DNA from: Stenomitos frigidus ULC18
GTDB lineage: Bacteria; Cyanobacteriota; Cyanobacteriia; Leptolyngbyales; Leptolyngbyaceae
Direction: 5' to 3'
Length of the DNA: 53,125 nucleotides
Assembly: GCF_003003795.1 (NCBI RefSeq)
Contig: NZ_PVWK01000132.1
Span: 1-53,125, forward strand
This document shows, in pieces, positions 35,666-44,517 of the stretch. The position numbers were made by a program, and so were the translations under genes. How positions within the stretch are numbered: position 1 is the stretch's first letter; every line of letters begins with the position of its first letter. Under the pieces are notes generated by a model. The model was given only the letters and a program-made list of their open reading frames with translations. It had not been told where the DNA came from and ran no database searches.

Positions 35666-36467
35666 ACCCAGTAGTAGTGAAAGATGCCAAATAGCATAGC
35701 GAATGTAAGCAGGCAACAACAGGCTGCACAAAAGAGTTGCTTGTTGTCGCCTTAGCTACAGTCTCCGACAAACAACGGAAAAAATCATCCGTTTGGTGAA
35801 GAAGCCTCGAAACAATAGTGCTAAGTTAAGGATGCTAGTGTCTGAAGGTTGTGTAACAAGCATTGAAACTTCCTTCCTTAACTGGGTACCCTTGGAGACC
35901 GCTCTGGTACCTGGAGATGAAACTAAAGCGGAAGCGGCAATGTGACCCCGCGCTGTCCTGGGCTGATCGGTGCGAAGCGCCCAGTATGAGCTGACCGACC
36001 TGTAACTTAAGGTTCACGATCGGCAAAGAACGACCTGAATGATTTCGTAAGAATCGTTTTTCTTCTTTACTCCATCGCGAACTGGGTCGGTCAAGTTCTC
36101 TATAGGAGAATCTTTGATCTGAATACCGGATTGGTTCTGTTGTCGTGCCTGCGCTTAAGCGGGTTGAGCAACCGACGCAGGGTTTTCTAACTCGGATCCT
36201 TTGATCTGAACGCTAGTTCCGATAGTGGTCTGGGCAGACACCTTTATTCGCCAGTGCTGCGAGTCTTTTTAGTTTGTCCTTCTGGACGGGAAACCTGAAT
36301 TTAGCTGGTTGCGTTGCAGCCTGCCATTGTCGAGCATGCTTTTTAACAGTCCCACCGATCTCTGCTAGTCTTTATGCCTGCTGCGGCTGGAGTGCTAGCT
36401 GGCTTGAGGTGCTGTCTGTAAACCCTCTCACTTCTTTTATGCTGTCCACTTCTGTTGGAGTCAAAAA
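35666..36467 (+). promoter_or_regulatory. 802-bp leader region with possible structured RNA
   Basis: No gene was recognised between cobO and the deoxyhypusine-synthase-like gene. At 35906-36004 the plus strand shows a series reminiscent of cobalamin-type aptamers (GGTACC, then GGAAGCGG, GCGCTGTCC and a final GCTGACCGACCTG), but the match is loose. At 36149-36180 arms CTGCG/CGCAG enclose an inner CGGGTT/AACCG stem followed by GGTTTTCT, resembling an attenuator. The 12-base CTTTGATCTGAA is repeated at 36112 and 36199. Confidence 0.35.
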
Positions 36468-37673
36468 ATGTCGAAACTGCTTAGCCACAAAATCGCACCC
36501 TCCCCCATGCCTGCCTCGATCAGCGTCGTTGACCTGATTGACGGCTACTTTACGGCATACAACTCAGCTCGTTTGCGCGAAATCTGTCACCTGTTGAGCC
36601 GCGAAGTGATGCAACCCGGCGTCACAGTGGGCTTGAGTCTTTCTGGAGCCATGACCCCCGCAGGTTTTGGGGTATCAGTACTCGCCCCGTTAATGCGTCA
36701 CGGGTTTGTGGACTGGATCATCAGCACAGGCGCGAATCTCTATCACGATATGCACTATGGCTTGGGACTGGAACTCTACTCCAGCAGCCCCTTTTTGGAT
36801 GATGTGAAGCTGCGTCAAGAAGGTCGCATTCGCATCTACGACATTGTGTTTGACTATGACGTGCTGCTGGAAACCGATGCGTTTCTGCGCGAATTGCTCA
36901 AAGCGGAACCGTTCCAAAAACGCATGAGTACGGCAGAGTTTCACTACCTGCTAGGTAAGTATGTGAGCGAAGTGGAAAAGCAAGTGGGTGTGAAAAACTC
37001 CTGCCTGCTGGCAACTGCCTATGAGTGTGGTGTACCCATTTACACATCATCTCCTGGCGATAGCTCCATTGGTATGAATATTGCCGCGATCGCCCTCGAA
37101 GGCTCTCAACTCATCCTCGATCCATCGCTGGATGTGAATGAAACCGCCGCGATCGCCTATGCGGCTCGTGACAGCGGGATTCCTGATGTGGAAGGCAAAA
37201 GCGCTGCGCTGATCATCGGTGGTGGTAGCCCCAAGAACTTCTTGCTGCAAACACAGCCCCAACTGCATGAAGTCTTAGGTCTGGAAGAGCGGGGGCACGA
37301 CTACTTTATCCAGGTGACGGATGCGCGTCCCGACACAGGTGGACTTTCGGGTGCCACACCGAGCGAAGCTGTGAGCTGGGGCAAAGTCGATCCAGAGGAG
37401 TTGCCGAATACGGTTGTTTGCTACACCGACAGCACGATCGCGCTACCCATCATGACGGCTTACGTGATTGACCAGTGTGACGCTCGTCCTCTGAAGCGGT
37501 TGTACGATCGCCGGGAAGCGCTGTTAGCTAAACTCCAGGCAGATTACCTTGCCGCCAAGGCGAATCCCACACATTCAGTCTCGTCCCCGATACCAGCTGT
37601 GGAATCAGTAGAGCGGGAACTGGTTGCAACCTATCCCTGCGGTACACCCATCCGCAACGGACATCGTAAGTAA
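36468..37673 (+). CDS. Deoxyhypusine synthase family protein
   Basis: A 401-residue cytoplasmic protein of the deoxyhypusine/homospermidine synthase family. It has a [16 protein letters not shown] start, [24 protein letters not shown] and the NAD/Lys region [14 protein letters not shown], where the Lys aligns with the catalytic Lys of deoxyhypusine synthase. [13 protein letters not shown] ends the core. Bacteria lack eIF5A, so these enzymes probably act on polyamines (homospermidine formation from spermidine and putrescine) or an unknown substrate. A strong palindromic terminator follows. Confidence 0.9.
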   Translation: MSKLLSHKIAPSPMPASISVVDLIDGYFTAYNSARLREICHLLSREVMQPGVTVGLSLSGAMTPAGFGVSVLAPLMRHGFVDWIISTGANLYHDMHYGLGLELYSSSPFLDDVKLRQEGRIRIYDIVFDYDVLLETDAFLRELLKAEPFQKRMSTAEFHYLLGKYVSEVEKQVGVKNSCLLATAYECGVPIYTSSPGDSSIGMNIAAIALEGSQLILDPSLDVNETAAIAYAARDSGIPDVEGKSAALIIGGGSPKNFLLQTQPQLHEVLGLEERGHDYFIQVTDARPDTGGLSGATPSEAVSWGKVDPEELPNTVVCYTDSTIALPIMTAYVIDQCDARPLKRLYDRREALLAKLQADYLAAKANPTHSVSSPIPAVESVERELVATYPCGTPIRNGHRK

Positions 37674-37689
37674 GCGTCTAAGCGTCTAA

Positions 37690-37722
37690 AGAAACCGGGT
37701 TTCTTGAAGAAACCCGGTTTCT
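37690..37722. terminator. Bidirectional terminator, 16-bp arms
   Basis: AGAAACCGGGTTTCTT (37690-37705) and AAGAAACCCGGTTTCT (37707-37722) form a near-perfect palindrome between two convergent genes, with T-rich edges in both directions. The same GAAACCGGGTTTC motif is a dispersed repeat in many cyanobacteria. Confidence 0.75.
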
Positions 37723-37729
37723 CTTGAGC

Positions 37730-38362
37730 CTACAAGGCACAAAAGGCTTGAATTGCTTGCCAGATTTTGGTACTCACGTCGGTCAGCGCATGGTCGCTAT
37801 CCAGTTCAATCAGCTGTACCCAGGGGCGATTCTTTGCAAAGTCAAGGCTTGCTTGTAGGGGGATCACATCATCTTGCTTGCCATGCAAAATCAGGGTGGG
37901 GAGTGATCGCGCAATGGACTCCTCCCGATATTGCATCGCATCAGTCACAAAGCCATAACTGAGCGGGAGTTTTTGCGCCTCGCCATAGTGATAGACCCGG
38001 AGCTCGCCTTCTGTTTGCCACTGGTTCACCTGCATTTCACCAAGACGCTGCAGCCAGTGATCCAAAAAACCAAAGGCAGGCGCTAATAGAACGAGGCGAT
38101 CGACCTGTAAATGACGCTCACCCAACCAGGCAGCAGTGAGCCCCCCTAAGCTAGAACCAATCAGCGTCACAGGTTCTGGAGCGGGTGGAAAGAGTGCTTC
38201 AACCTGTTGAAGCTGGCGACTGAGCGTGAGATGAGTAAAGTCGTTCTGGTTGAGGTCTGGTATTACGAGGGGAATGTCGAGTTTGGCAAAGCGTTCTTTC
38301 AGTACCACTGCCTTTGTCGATCGTGGGCTGGAGGCAAACCCATGAAGATAGATGTAGTGCAT
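37730..38362 (-). CDS. YqiA/YcfP-like alpha/beta-hydrolase
   Basis: A 210-residue cytoplasmic esterase-like protein. YIYLHGFASSPRSTKA is the characteristic N-terminal motif, with nucleophile GSSLGGLTAAW, Asp in LHGKQDDVIP and His in LDSDHALTD. It belongs to the UPF0227/YqiA-type esterase family, whose substrates are poorly known. It starts 5 bases after the stop of the DUF1501 gene on the same strand and is probably the last gene of the sigma-factor operon. Confidence 0.85.
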   Translation of the reverse strand: MHYIYLHGFASSPRSTKAVVLKERFAKLDIPLVIPDLNQNDFTHLTLSRQLQQVEALFPPAPEPVTLIGSSLGGLTAAWLGERHLQVDRLVLLAPAFGFLDHWLQRLGEMQVNQWQTEGELRVYHYGEAQKLPLSYGFVTDAMQYREESIARSLPTLILHGKQDDVIPLQASLDFAKNRPWVQLIELDSDHALTDVSTKIWQAIQAFCAL

Positions 38363-38367
38363 GAAGC

Positions 38368-39594
38368 TTACACGACACTGACTGACTGACCAGGAGTATA
38401 GCCTGGAAAGACTTGAGCCAGTTTCGTCTGATTTAAGCCCATGTGTCGCGTCAGGATCGGGCTAATGACCGCACGGAAGTCTGTGGTGATAGGGACATCG
38501 CGACCCTGGTAGAGACGATCGCCGGCGAGCCCTTCCCACTGACCGTAAAGCTTGCCGCCCTTGACGTTACCGCCTAATACCCACATCACATTGCCATGTC
38601 CGTGATCGGTGCCACCATTGCCATTTTCGTGCACCGTGCGCCCAAATTCTGATAGGACGACGATCGTGGTGTTGGCGTAGGCAGCGCCCAATCCCGACTG
38701 CAACGCAGCTAACCCTTTGCCCAACTGATTGAGATTACGAGCAAGCTGTCCCTGGCTGGAGCCTTGGTTCACATGGGTATCCCAGCCACCCAGCGCCATA
38801 AACGCCAGTTCCACTTTGGGATCACGGAGCATCACATTGGCTAACCGTCGCGCGTCACTGGCAAATCCATTCGGTAACGGTGCGCCGTTGTTCGCCATTT
38901 TAGTTTCGGCATCCAGATCTTGCAGGAGCGCTTTGCGGGCAGTTCGTCCTTCCCGATAGGTTTGGCTCAAGGTGTCGTTGCGATCGTAGAGTTTGTCGAA
39001 CGCTGCAGCCACTTGGGGACGATCCAACGGGATGGCGTTGGCAGCACCACGTCCGAGCGCAATGCTTGCGACTGCCATGCGACCAGAGAGAATGCGCGGC
39101 GTGGTGGCTCCTACATTTACTGCCTGAATGGGGTTATGCCCAGACATGACTGCCAGTAAGCGATTCATCCAACCGTCCGGTGTTTTTTTCACACCGGGAG
39201 TGCCACTTTCCATATAGTCCTGGGCGTCAAAGTGCGATCGTGATGCGTCAGGAGAACCAGAGGCAGGGATAAAGGCAAGGCTCTTCTGTTGCCAGAGCGG
39301 CAAGAGATCACTCAGCGCCGGATGCAGCCCAAACTGACCATCGAGATCCAACGCACCACCGTCTTTACCCGGCTGAGGAATGGCGATTTTGGGTCGAGCG
39401 TTGTAATAAATCGCTTCTTGATAGGGCACAACCACACTGAGTCCATCCACGGCACCGCGCAGAAAAATGACGATAAGTCGTTTAGTCGTGGTGGTTTGGG
39501 CGTTAGTTCTAACAGCCCAACCGTGAGTGCCGATCGCCACCAGCGTCGAAGCCGACAAGATCCCAGCATGAGCAAGCAATTCGCGTCTGTTCAT
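38368..39594 (-). CDS. DUF1501 secreted protein with Tat-like signal
   Basis: About 408 residues. The N-terminus MNRRELLAHAGILSASTLVAIG has a twin-arginine-type motif and hydrophobic core, so export by Tat is likely. The body shows the DUF1501 hallmarks FLRGAVDGLSVVVPYQ, SHFDAQDYMESG, LGGWDTHVNQG and VLSEFGRTVHENGNGGTDHG; the family is related to sulfatase/alkaline-phosphatase folds and the His/Asp residues could bind metal. It is paired with DUF1800 upstream, a pairing common in bacteria. The true function is not established. The start at 39594 is preferred over 39612. Confidence 0.9.
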   Translation of the reverse strand: MNRRELLAHAGILSASTLVAIGTHGWAVRTNAQTTTTKRLIVIFLRGAVDGLSVVVPYQEAIYYNARPKIAIPQPGKDGGALDLDGQFGLHPALSDLLPLWQQKSLAFIPASGSPDASRSHFDAQDYMESGTPGVKKTPDGWMNRLLAVMSGHNPIQAVNVGATTPRILSGRMAVASIALGRGAANAIPLDRPQVAAAFDKLYDRNDTLSQTYREGRTARKALLQDLDAETKMANNGAPLPNGFASDARRLANVMLRDPKVELAFMALGGWDTHVNQGSSQGQLARNLNQLGKGLAALQSGLGAAYANTTIVVLSEFGRTVHENGNGGTDHGHGNVMWVLGGNVKGGKLYGQWEGLAGDRLYQGRDVPITTDFRAVISPILTRHMGLNQTKLAQVFPGYTPGQSVSVV

Positions 39595-39615
39595 ATAGGT
39601 TGAACCATACAAGGG

Positions 39616-39912
39616 TTAGAAAGCAGCAATGTCTGTTGCAGTGCGGTAGATCTCTTCCTGGATGAAGCGGATCGCAAGACAATGAACACCGAGGACAATC
39701 CGCGCGTACCAGCGCAGTTGATCGATCTGGCTTAACAACCGATCGACTAACTCCGGCTCTAAACAATGGATCACTAACGTATTGTTCGCATTGAGACAGA
39801 GGGGGCAACTGATTAGAGCACTAAAGAAAAAGGAACGAAAGCGTTGCAGTCGGTACTGCTCCAGCATGAGCAAATCATTGGTGGTGAGTTCTAAGGGCAT
39901 AGCTTTCTTCAA
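39616..39912 (-). CDS. Small protein of unknown function between DUF1800 and DUF1501
   Basis: A 98-residue frame in a tight operon (15 bases after DUF1800, 21 before DUF1501). It has a mildly hydrophobic central stretch (FFFSALISCPLC) and an acidic/Arg-rich C-terminal half, with no signal peptide. I do not recognise the family. The reading frame and tight spacing support a real gene; ATG at 39912 or 39900. Confidence 0.65.
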   Translation of the reverse strand: MKKAMPLELTTNDLLMLEQYRLQRFRSFFFSALISCPLCLNANNTLVIHCLEPELVDRLLSQIDQLRWYARIVLGVHCLAIRFIQEEIYRTATDIAAF

Positions 39913-39927
39913 AGGCTATCGTGCAGA

Positions 39928-41541
39928 TTATTTGTGCATAAACTCTGGACTACCAAGCATCAGCGCTGCGCTGAGTTGAGAGGGGTTAGTGGCGATCGCC
40001 TGTTGGGTCTTTGCAGAGAACGGATGACCGAGTGTTGCTGCCAGTTGGGTCGCATCAAGGGGCTGCACTGCCTTAGGCGTGCGCGTCAAGGCTGGCACTG
40101 GCGCGACTGAAGACATTTCGGCAAGCGGCGAGGCTGAGCTAGCGTTTGCTGTTAAGGATGGCGTTACAGACAGTGGCATAGGCGCGATCGCCTGAAGCGG
40201 CAGTCGTCCACTAGCAAGAGTCGTCGCAAAGCTGATACGGCGGGTCATGGCGTCTGGGTTTAACCACACGTCTTGCGTGTTCTTATAGCCATCTGGGGTC
40301 ACACAACCATAGAGTGGCATACCTAGCTGTTGCAGCGTATTGGTCAGTGGTTGGACATTGGTGACCTCGATTCCGGTAGCTCGCACTGCCGAAACAACGT
40401 ACTGGTAAGGTGTTTTGAACTTCACGTTGTAGTACTGAGTCTGCCAAAATTCTGGGCTCTGGAAAAGAGCCTTTAGTACTGCACGCAGATCGCCATTGGT
40501 AGAGAGATATTGCTTTGTCAGGCGATCGACCAGGAGTTTAGGGGGAGTGTCGGCGACAAAATACTGCGCCAGTTTGTAGCTGATGTGCCGTGCCGTTGCC
40601 GGACTTTTGGCAAGAATATCGAGCGCTTTCTCGCCTTCTTCGACACCACCACCTTTGATCCGGTAGCCCAGAAAGACTTTATCGCTGGCATCATGCCGTT
40701 TTGGATCAAAGTAGAAGCCTGTTGTGCGATCGGTGGGCGGCCCGTTGCGTCGAAAGCCCCAGCCCGTGAAGATTTTTGCCAGAGTGATGACATCTTGCTG
40801 ACTGTAGCCACCCTCCACACCGAGGGTATGGAGTTCCATGAGTTCGCGGGCGTAGTTCTCGTTTAAACCTGTGAATCGACCGCGAGCACCGGGACTACCA
40901 GGTGCCGTGTTTTGCCAATTGTCCAGGTAAAACAGCATCGCAGGATGATGGGCGGTGGCTCCTAATAAAGCGCGAAACCGCCCGATCGCGTAGGGGCGAA
41001 TGGCCTGCTGCTCATAAGCACCGACCAAGATGCGATCGAGCCCCTTGCCTGCAAAGACGTTGAAGTGGTTATACCAGAAGTCAACCATGACTTCTTCAAG
41101 CTGTCGTGGGCTTGCAGTGGCTCGCAGGAGTCGCGCCTGTATAGCCTGCTGCATCACCACTCTAGCTTTCTCTCGTAAAACCTTCCGTTCGTCGGGCGTG
41201 AGTTTTTGCCCGTTGGCAGCCTTGACGGGCTCATACTGTGACAGTAGCGCTGGCGGTGTAAGGTTCAGTGCCTCAAGCTGCGAGAGTTGCGTTGTGAGAG
41301 ACTGTGGTACAGGTATGGAGTCAGGCGCTAACTGCTGCTGAATGTAGCGATCGACCCCCATTTTGGCAACCATCTGTACGTCACCTGGACGTGGGCCAAA
41401 GCTCAAGCGATTGAGGACATGCAAGATTTTTGGATCAACAGGCATCGCAGCCGTTGCAGGGCTATAAAGCGAACTCCAACCGGGCATTACTCCGAACCAA
41501 AGCAGCGCTGTCAGTTTCCAGACATTTGGTTTCAGGTGCAT
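39928..41541 (-). CDS. DUF1800 secreted protein
   Basis: About 537 residues. The signal peptide MHLKPNVWKLTALLWFGV is followed by a Pro/Ala-rich cleavage region. The DUF1800 domain includes LNRLSFGPRPGDV, VDFWYNHFNVFAGKG, HPAMLFYLDNWQN, ENYARELMELHTLGV and FTGWGFRR. DUF1800 proteins are exported and usually encoded next to DUF1501; their role is unknown. Residues around 445-490 form a low-complexity Ala/Pro/Ser linker. ATG at 41541 is chosen because it starts the signal; the frame opens at 41592. Confidence 0.9.
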   Translation of the reverse strand: MHLKPNVWKLTALLWFGVMPGWSSLYSPATAAMPVDPKILHVLNRLSFGPRPGDVQMVAKMGVDRYIQQQLAPDSIPVPQSLTTQLSQLEALNLTPPALLSQYEPVKAANGQKLTPDERKVLREKARVVMQQAIQARLLRATASPRQLEEVMVDFWYNHFNVFAGKGLDRILVGAYEQQAIRPYAIGRFRALLGATAHHPAMLFYLDNWQNTAPGSPGARGRFTGLNENYARELMELHTLGVEGGYSQQDVITLAKIFTGWGFRRNGPPTDRTTGFYFDPKRHDASDKVFLGYRIKGGGVEEGEKALDILAKSPATARHISYKLAQYFVADTPPKLLVDRLTKQYLSTNGDLRAVLKALFQSPEFWQTQYYNVKFKTPYQYVVSAVRATGIEVTNVQPLTNTLQQLGMPLYGCVTPDGYKNTQDVWLNPDAMTRRISFATTLASGRLPLQAIAPMPLSVTPSLTANASSASPLAEMSSVAPVPALTRTPKAVQPLDATQLAATLGHPFSAKTQQAIATNPSQLSAALMLGSPEFMHK

Positions 41542-41608
41542 AGTGAAGAGAGCGATAGAACAATACAGATGACTAATGGAAGCGATCGTCACAGTTATGG
41601 GTCGAGCC

Positions 41609-42133
41609 TTAGCTTTGATCGGGTTGCCGACGCTCTCCTCGTTCTCGCCACTCTCGTGGTCGATCGCCCCCGTTTTGCCGCTGCTTCAGCATCTGGCTAG
41701 CAAACTTACGGCGCTGTTCCAGGTTCAGCACATTTCGTGTTGCCAACATGCTTTCAAACTGGGCATCTGCCACTTGTTGTTTGAGCGTTTTGACCTGCTT
41801 ATATTTTTCCCGAATCTGAGTTTCGGACGCGTCTCCAGCCATCAGTGTCTGCAATTCCTGCCGTGACTGTCGCACCGCCTGCCGACCCTGGCTAATTTTG
41901 TCCTTATACTGACCGCGAATAGCGCGCATTTTCTGCACCTGGTCGGCACTGAGGTTGAGCTCCTTAAGCCAGCCCGGTTCCGTTAAGTGATCGGAGTTAG
42001 CAGATGCTGTTGGGCTGGGAGAGGCCGGGGCTTGAGCCAGCGGGAAGCGCAGCGAAGAGGGGTTAGCGATCGCCACAGCACCCCCAAGGGCAACCAGCAC
42101 AGCAGCAAGGATAGAAAGACGACGGGGAGACAT
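41609..42133 (-). CDS. Spy/CpxP-like periplasmic protein
   Basis: A 174-residue exported protein: signal peptide LSILAAVLVALGGAVAIA, a Ser/Pro/Ala linker, then a helical domain with two LTxxQ-like motifs, LNLSADQVQKM and LNLEQRRKF. The C-terminus is Arg/Gly-rich. Spy/CpxP proteins are periplasmic chaperones or stress sensors. It follows an ECF sigma and anti-sigma pair, matching a role in envelope stress. Starts at 42142 and 42133 are possible; AAGGAAG precedes both. Confidence 0.82.
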   Translation of the reverse strand: MSPRRLSILAAVLVALGGAVAIANPSSLRFPLAQAPASPSPTASANSDHLTEPGWLKELNLSADQVQKMRAIRGQYKDKISQGRQAVRQSRQELQTLMAGDASETQIREKYKQVKTLKQQVADAQFESMLATRNVLNLEQRRKFASQMLKQRQNGGDRPREWRERGERRQPDQS

Positions 42134-42142
42134 GAGAACCAC

Positions 42143-42281
42143 TTCCTTGGAAGAGAGAAGAGAGAGTTTTGAGTTTTGAGTTTCGAGTTTTGAGTTTTGA
42201 AGTAGCGCTTTGCGCCGCTACGCTAGAGTTTTGAGTTAGCTCTAATCGCTGACCGCTGACCGCTGACGGCTAACCGCTAAA
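42143..42281 (-). repeat. GAGTTTT array, GTAGCGC palindrome and CGCTGAC array
   Basis: Between the anti-sigma and Spy-like genes lie GAGTTTT heptamers (42164-42200), the palindromic element GTAGCGCTTTGCGCCGCTAC (42202-42221), GCTAGAG, and CGCTGAC heptamers (42247-42273). The same composite occurs after cobD at 24246-24300. Confidence 0.78.
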
Positions 42282-42656
42282 TCAATTCGTTACATCATTA
42301 AACAGCGGTGTTTCCTCATCCGTGCTGCCGCTATTGACGGTGCCTTGCCAGTTGCTTTCAATGAACGCTTGCAAATTGGCAAGCTCGGTCGCGCTGGGCT
42401 TCGCTGGCATGAGCAGGCGATAACCAATCACGCTGACCAGTAACCCTGCTGCCAGCGTTGGCGGCACGAACCAGGCGATCGATCGTCTGACCCGCGGCTG
42501 CGATCGCCGCAATGGCGTCACATTATCCTGCTGCGGTTGTGACTCGATCGCTGCAAAGAGCCGCTCTTCTAGCACCGGATCGGCTGGGGGTGTCTGGGGA
42601 CGATGTTGCTTCAAGAAATCGACCAACTCGTGATCATCATTGGGGAGCTGACTCAT
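42282..42656 (-). CDS. Putative anti-sigma factor, one transmembrane segment
   Basis: A 124-residue protein: cytoplasmic N-terminal part (about 1-60), one hydrophobic segment at about 61-82 (IAWFVPPTLAAGLLVSVIGY) and a short external tail. There is no zinc-finger HxxxCxxC motif. Its start overlaps the ECF sigma stop (ATGA), the usual arrangement for a membrane anti-sigma factor that holds its sigma. The identification relies on context. Confidence 0.7.
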   Translation of the reverse strand: MSQLPNDDHELVDFLKQHRPQTPPADPVLEERLFAAIESQPQQDNVTPLRRSQPRVRRSIAWFVPPTLAAGLLVSVIGYRLLMPAKPSATELANLQAFIESNWQGTVNSGSTDEETPLFNDVTN

Positions 42657-43231
42657 AACTGGACTCCTTCCTTCTGGAGAAATTGGCGCATAGCAGCGCG
42701 AGCGTGGAACAAACGAGACTTAACCGTACCCACTGGAATGTCAAGCATCTCGGCGACCTCTTTTTGGGGCATTTCCTCAAGGTCATGCAGTACCAAAATG
42801 GTACGGTGGTCAAAGCTAAGCGTTTCTAACCCTCGTTTGACCACATCCTGATAGTGCAAGTGCATCACGCCAGGATCATCATGCTGGGTTGCTGTTTGGC
42901 TACTGATCACCTGGAGCCGCGTCCGCCGCTGAGCCGCTGCTCGTCGTTGATCAGAGGCCACATTCCAGGCAATCCGATAGAGCCAGGTAGAGAACTGAGC
43001 CGTTTGGCGAAACTTGGGCAACCCTTTCCAGGCACGTAGAAACACCTCTTGCACCAAATCGTCTAGCACTGATGCATCGCAAAGTTGGTAGAGAATCGAC
43101 CGTACCCGCTGCTGATGCCGACGGTAAAGCTGGCGAAAGCACTGGGTGTCTCCTTGAAGACACTGCTGCACCAGGTGGTGATCGGATTCACCCTGTGGGC
43201 GATCGCTAGAAACCGTCGGCACAACTGACAC
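42653..43231 (-). CDS. ECF-type RNA polymerase sigma factor
   Basis: A 192-residue group IV sigma factor. Region 2 includes DDLVQEVFLRAWKGLPKF and FSTWLYRIAWNVASDQRR, and region 4 includes LEEMPQKEVAEMLDIPVGTV followed by KSRLFHARAAM. It would direct transcription of an envelope-stress regulon. The gene is followed by an overlapping anti-sigma gene, a Spy/CpxP-like gene, DUF1800, DUF1501 and an esterase, with short gaps, so it likely heads that operon. Confidence 0.93.
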   Translation of the reverse strand: MSVVPTVSSDRPQGESDHHLVQQCLQGDTQCFRQLYRRHQQRVRSILYQLCDASVLDDLVQEVFLRAWKGLPKFRQTAQFSTWLYRIAWNVASDQRRAAAQRRTRLQVISSQTATQHDDPGVMHLHYQDVVKRGLETLSFDHRTILVLHDLEEMPQKEVAEMLDIPVGTVKSRLFHARAAMRQFLQKEGVQL

Positions 43232-43269
43232 CCGGAAAACTCACTGCCTCCATCTTGCCGTTATATAAG

Positions 43270-43298
43270 TTAAGACAGCGTGCTGAGCCAAAAGGTTC
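43270..43298 (-). promoter_or_regulatory. Candidate ECF-type promoter of the sigma operon
   Basis: On the minus strand GAACCTT (43292-43298) lies 15 bases before GTCTTAA (43270-43276), close to the ECF pattern of GAAC-type -35 and GTC-type -10 boxes, about 40 bases upstream of the sigma start. This would allow autoregulation. A TATAAC stretch nearby could instead be a sigma70-type -10. Confidence 0.4.
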
Positions 43299-43530
43299 AA
43301 CGAACGGGGTAAATCTGCATAGGAAAAAAGTATGGGTGTTGCAAGCAAAAGTTCAGTGGTCAGTAGTGGAAAAGGCATTACAACGATGGCTTTTAGATTG
43401 GGGAGATGATTCATTTAGCTGCAAACTACTGTGAATGATCGGCTGTGAATGATCGGCGATCGACTAATCAAAGAGCGCACCCCGATCGCATAGTAGAATT
43501 TCGCCATCCCCTTCCCCCCCCGTTTACCCC

Positions 43531-44430
43531 ATGTCCCATCTCCCTGCTGCAAATGTTGTCCTCATCACAGGTGCCTCAGCTGGAATCGGCGCGGCGCTGG
43601 CACAAGTCTTGTCAGAGCGCTTTCAGGGTATTCGGTTAGTCCTGGCAGCACGCAATAAAGCAAAGTTGGAAGCGGTCGCCGCTCACTGTCGGCATGCAGG
43701 TGCTGAGGTGCTGACTGTGGTGACCGATCTGGCACAACCCGATCAGGCGATCGACCTTGCGACCAAAGCGCTGCACCACTTCGGGCAGATCGATGTTTTG
43801 GTCAACAACGCGGGTTATGGTCAAATGGGGCCACTGGAGCTAGTGCCGATCAGCGCCTGTCACCGTCAATTTGCGGTCAACCTGTTAGGACCACTGGCAC
43901 TCACACAGGCAGTGATTCCCCACATGCGCGATCGCGGTGGTGGTCGCATCATTAATGTAAGTTCCATTGGTGGCCGACTCGCATTTCCGATCGGCGGACT
44001 CTACAGCGCCTCGAAGTTTGCCCTCGAATCGCTCAGTGATACCCTGCGGATGGAGTTGGAACCCTTTAATATCAAAGTGAGCGTGATTGAACCAGGGCCT
44101 GTGAGCACTGAGTTTATCAGCGTTGCCGGGACACAAGCCAAGCAGGTAATCCCCGATCCAGAAGCAACGCCCTACCGTGCAGCTTTCAAGAAATTGGAGC
44201 AATTAGAGCAAAAGACTGGCAATAACGCGTGGACATCGGAACGGGTCGCCCAGGTGATCATCAAAGCAATGTTGGCCGATCGCCCTCGCCCTCGCTACGT
44301 TGCGGCAACAGGCGGCGATTTTCTTCTGTTTATGATGCGACGGGTGTTGCCCACTCGTATTGTCGATCGCTTCTGGCAAAGCTTTTACGGCATTGACCTT
44401 GTGGCAAAAGAATGGAAGCAGAAGCCGTAG
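43531..44430 (+). CDS. Short-chain dehydrogenase/reductase (SDR)
   Basis: A 299-residue classical SDR: cofactor motif TGASAGIGAALA, structural NNAG (LVNNAGYGQ), catalytic Ser in INVSSIGG and the YSASK pair. Residues about 230-299 form a C-terminal extension. A basic residue after the glycine motif region (AARNKAKL) suggests NADP preference. The substrate is unknown, and no neighbour gives context. Confidence 0.9.
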   Translation: MSHLPAANVVLITGASAGIGAALAQVLSERFQGIRLVLAARNKAKLEAVAAHCRHAGAEVLTVVTDLAQPDQAIDLATKALHHFGQIDVLVNNAGYGQMGPLELVPISACHRQFAVNLLGPLALTQAVIPHMRDRGGGRIINVSSIGGRLAFPIGGLYSASKFALESLSDTLRMELEPFNIKVSVIEPGPVSTEFISVAGTQAKQVIPDPEATPYRAAFKKLEQLEQKTGNNAWTSERVAQVIIKAMLADRPRPRYVAATGGDFLLFMMRRVLPTRIVDRFWQSFYGIDLVAKEWKQKP

Positions 44431-44517
44431 CGAGTTGTTCATAATACAGACTACGGTTTGCTAGAGGGTACAGCTAGAAGATGTAGCAGTAAACGCTTCA
44501 GTGTGCGGACGAATGTT

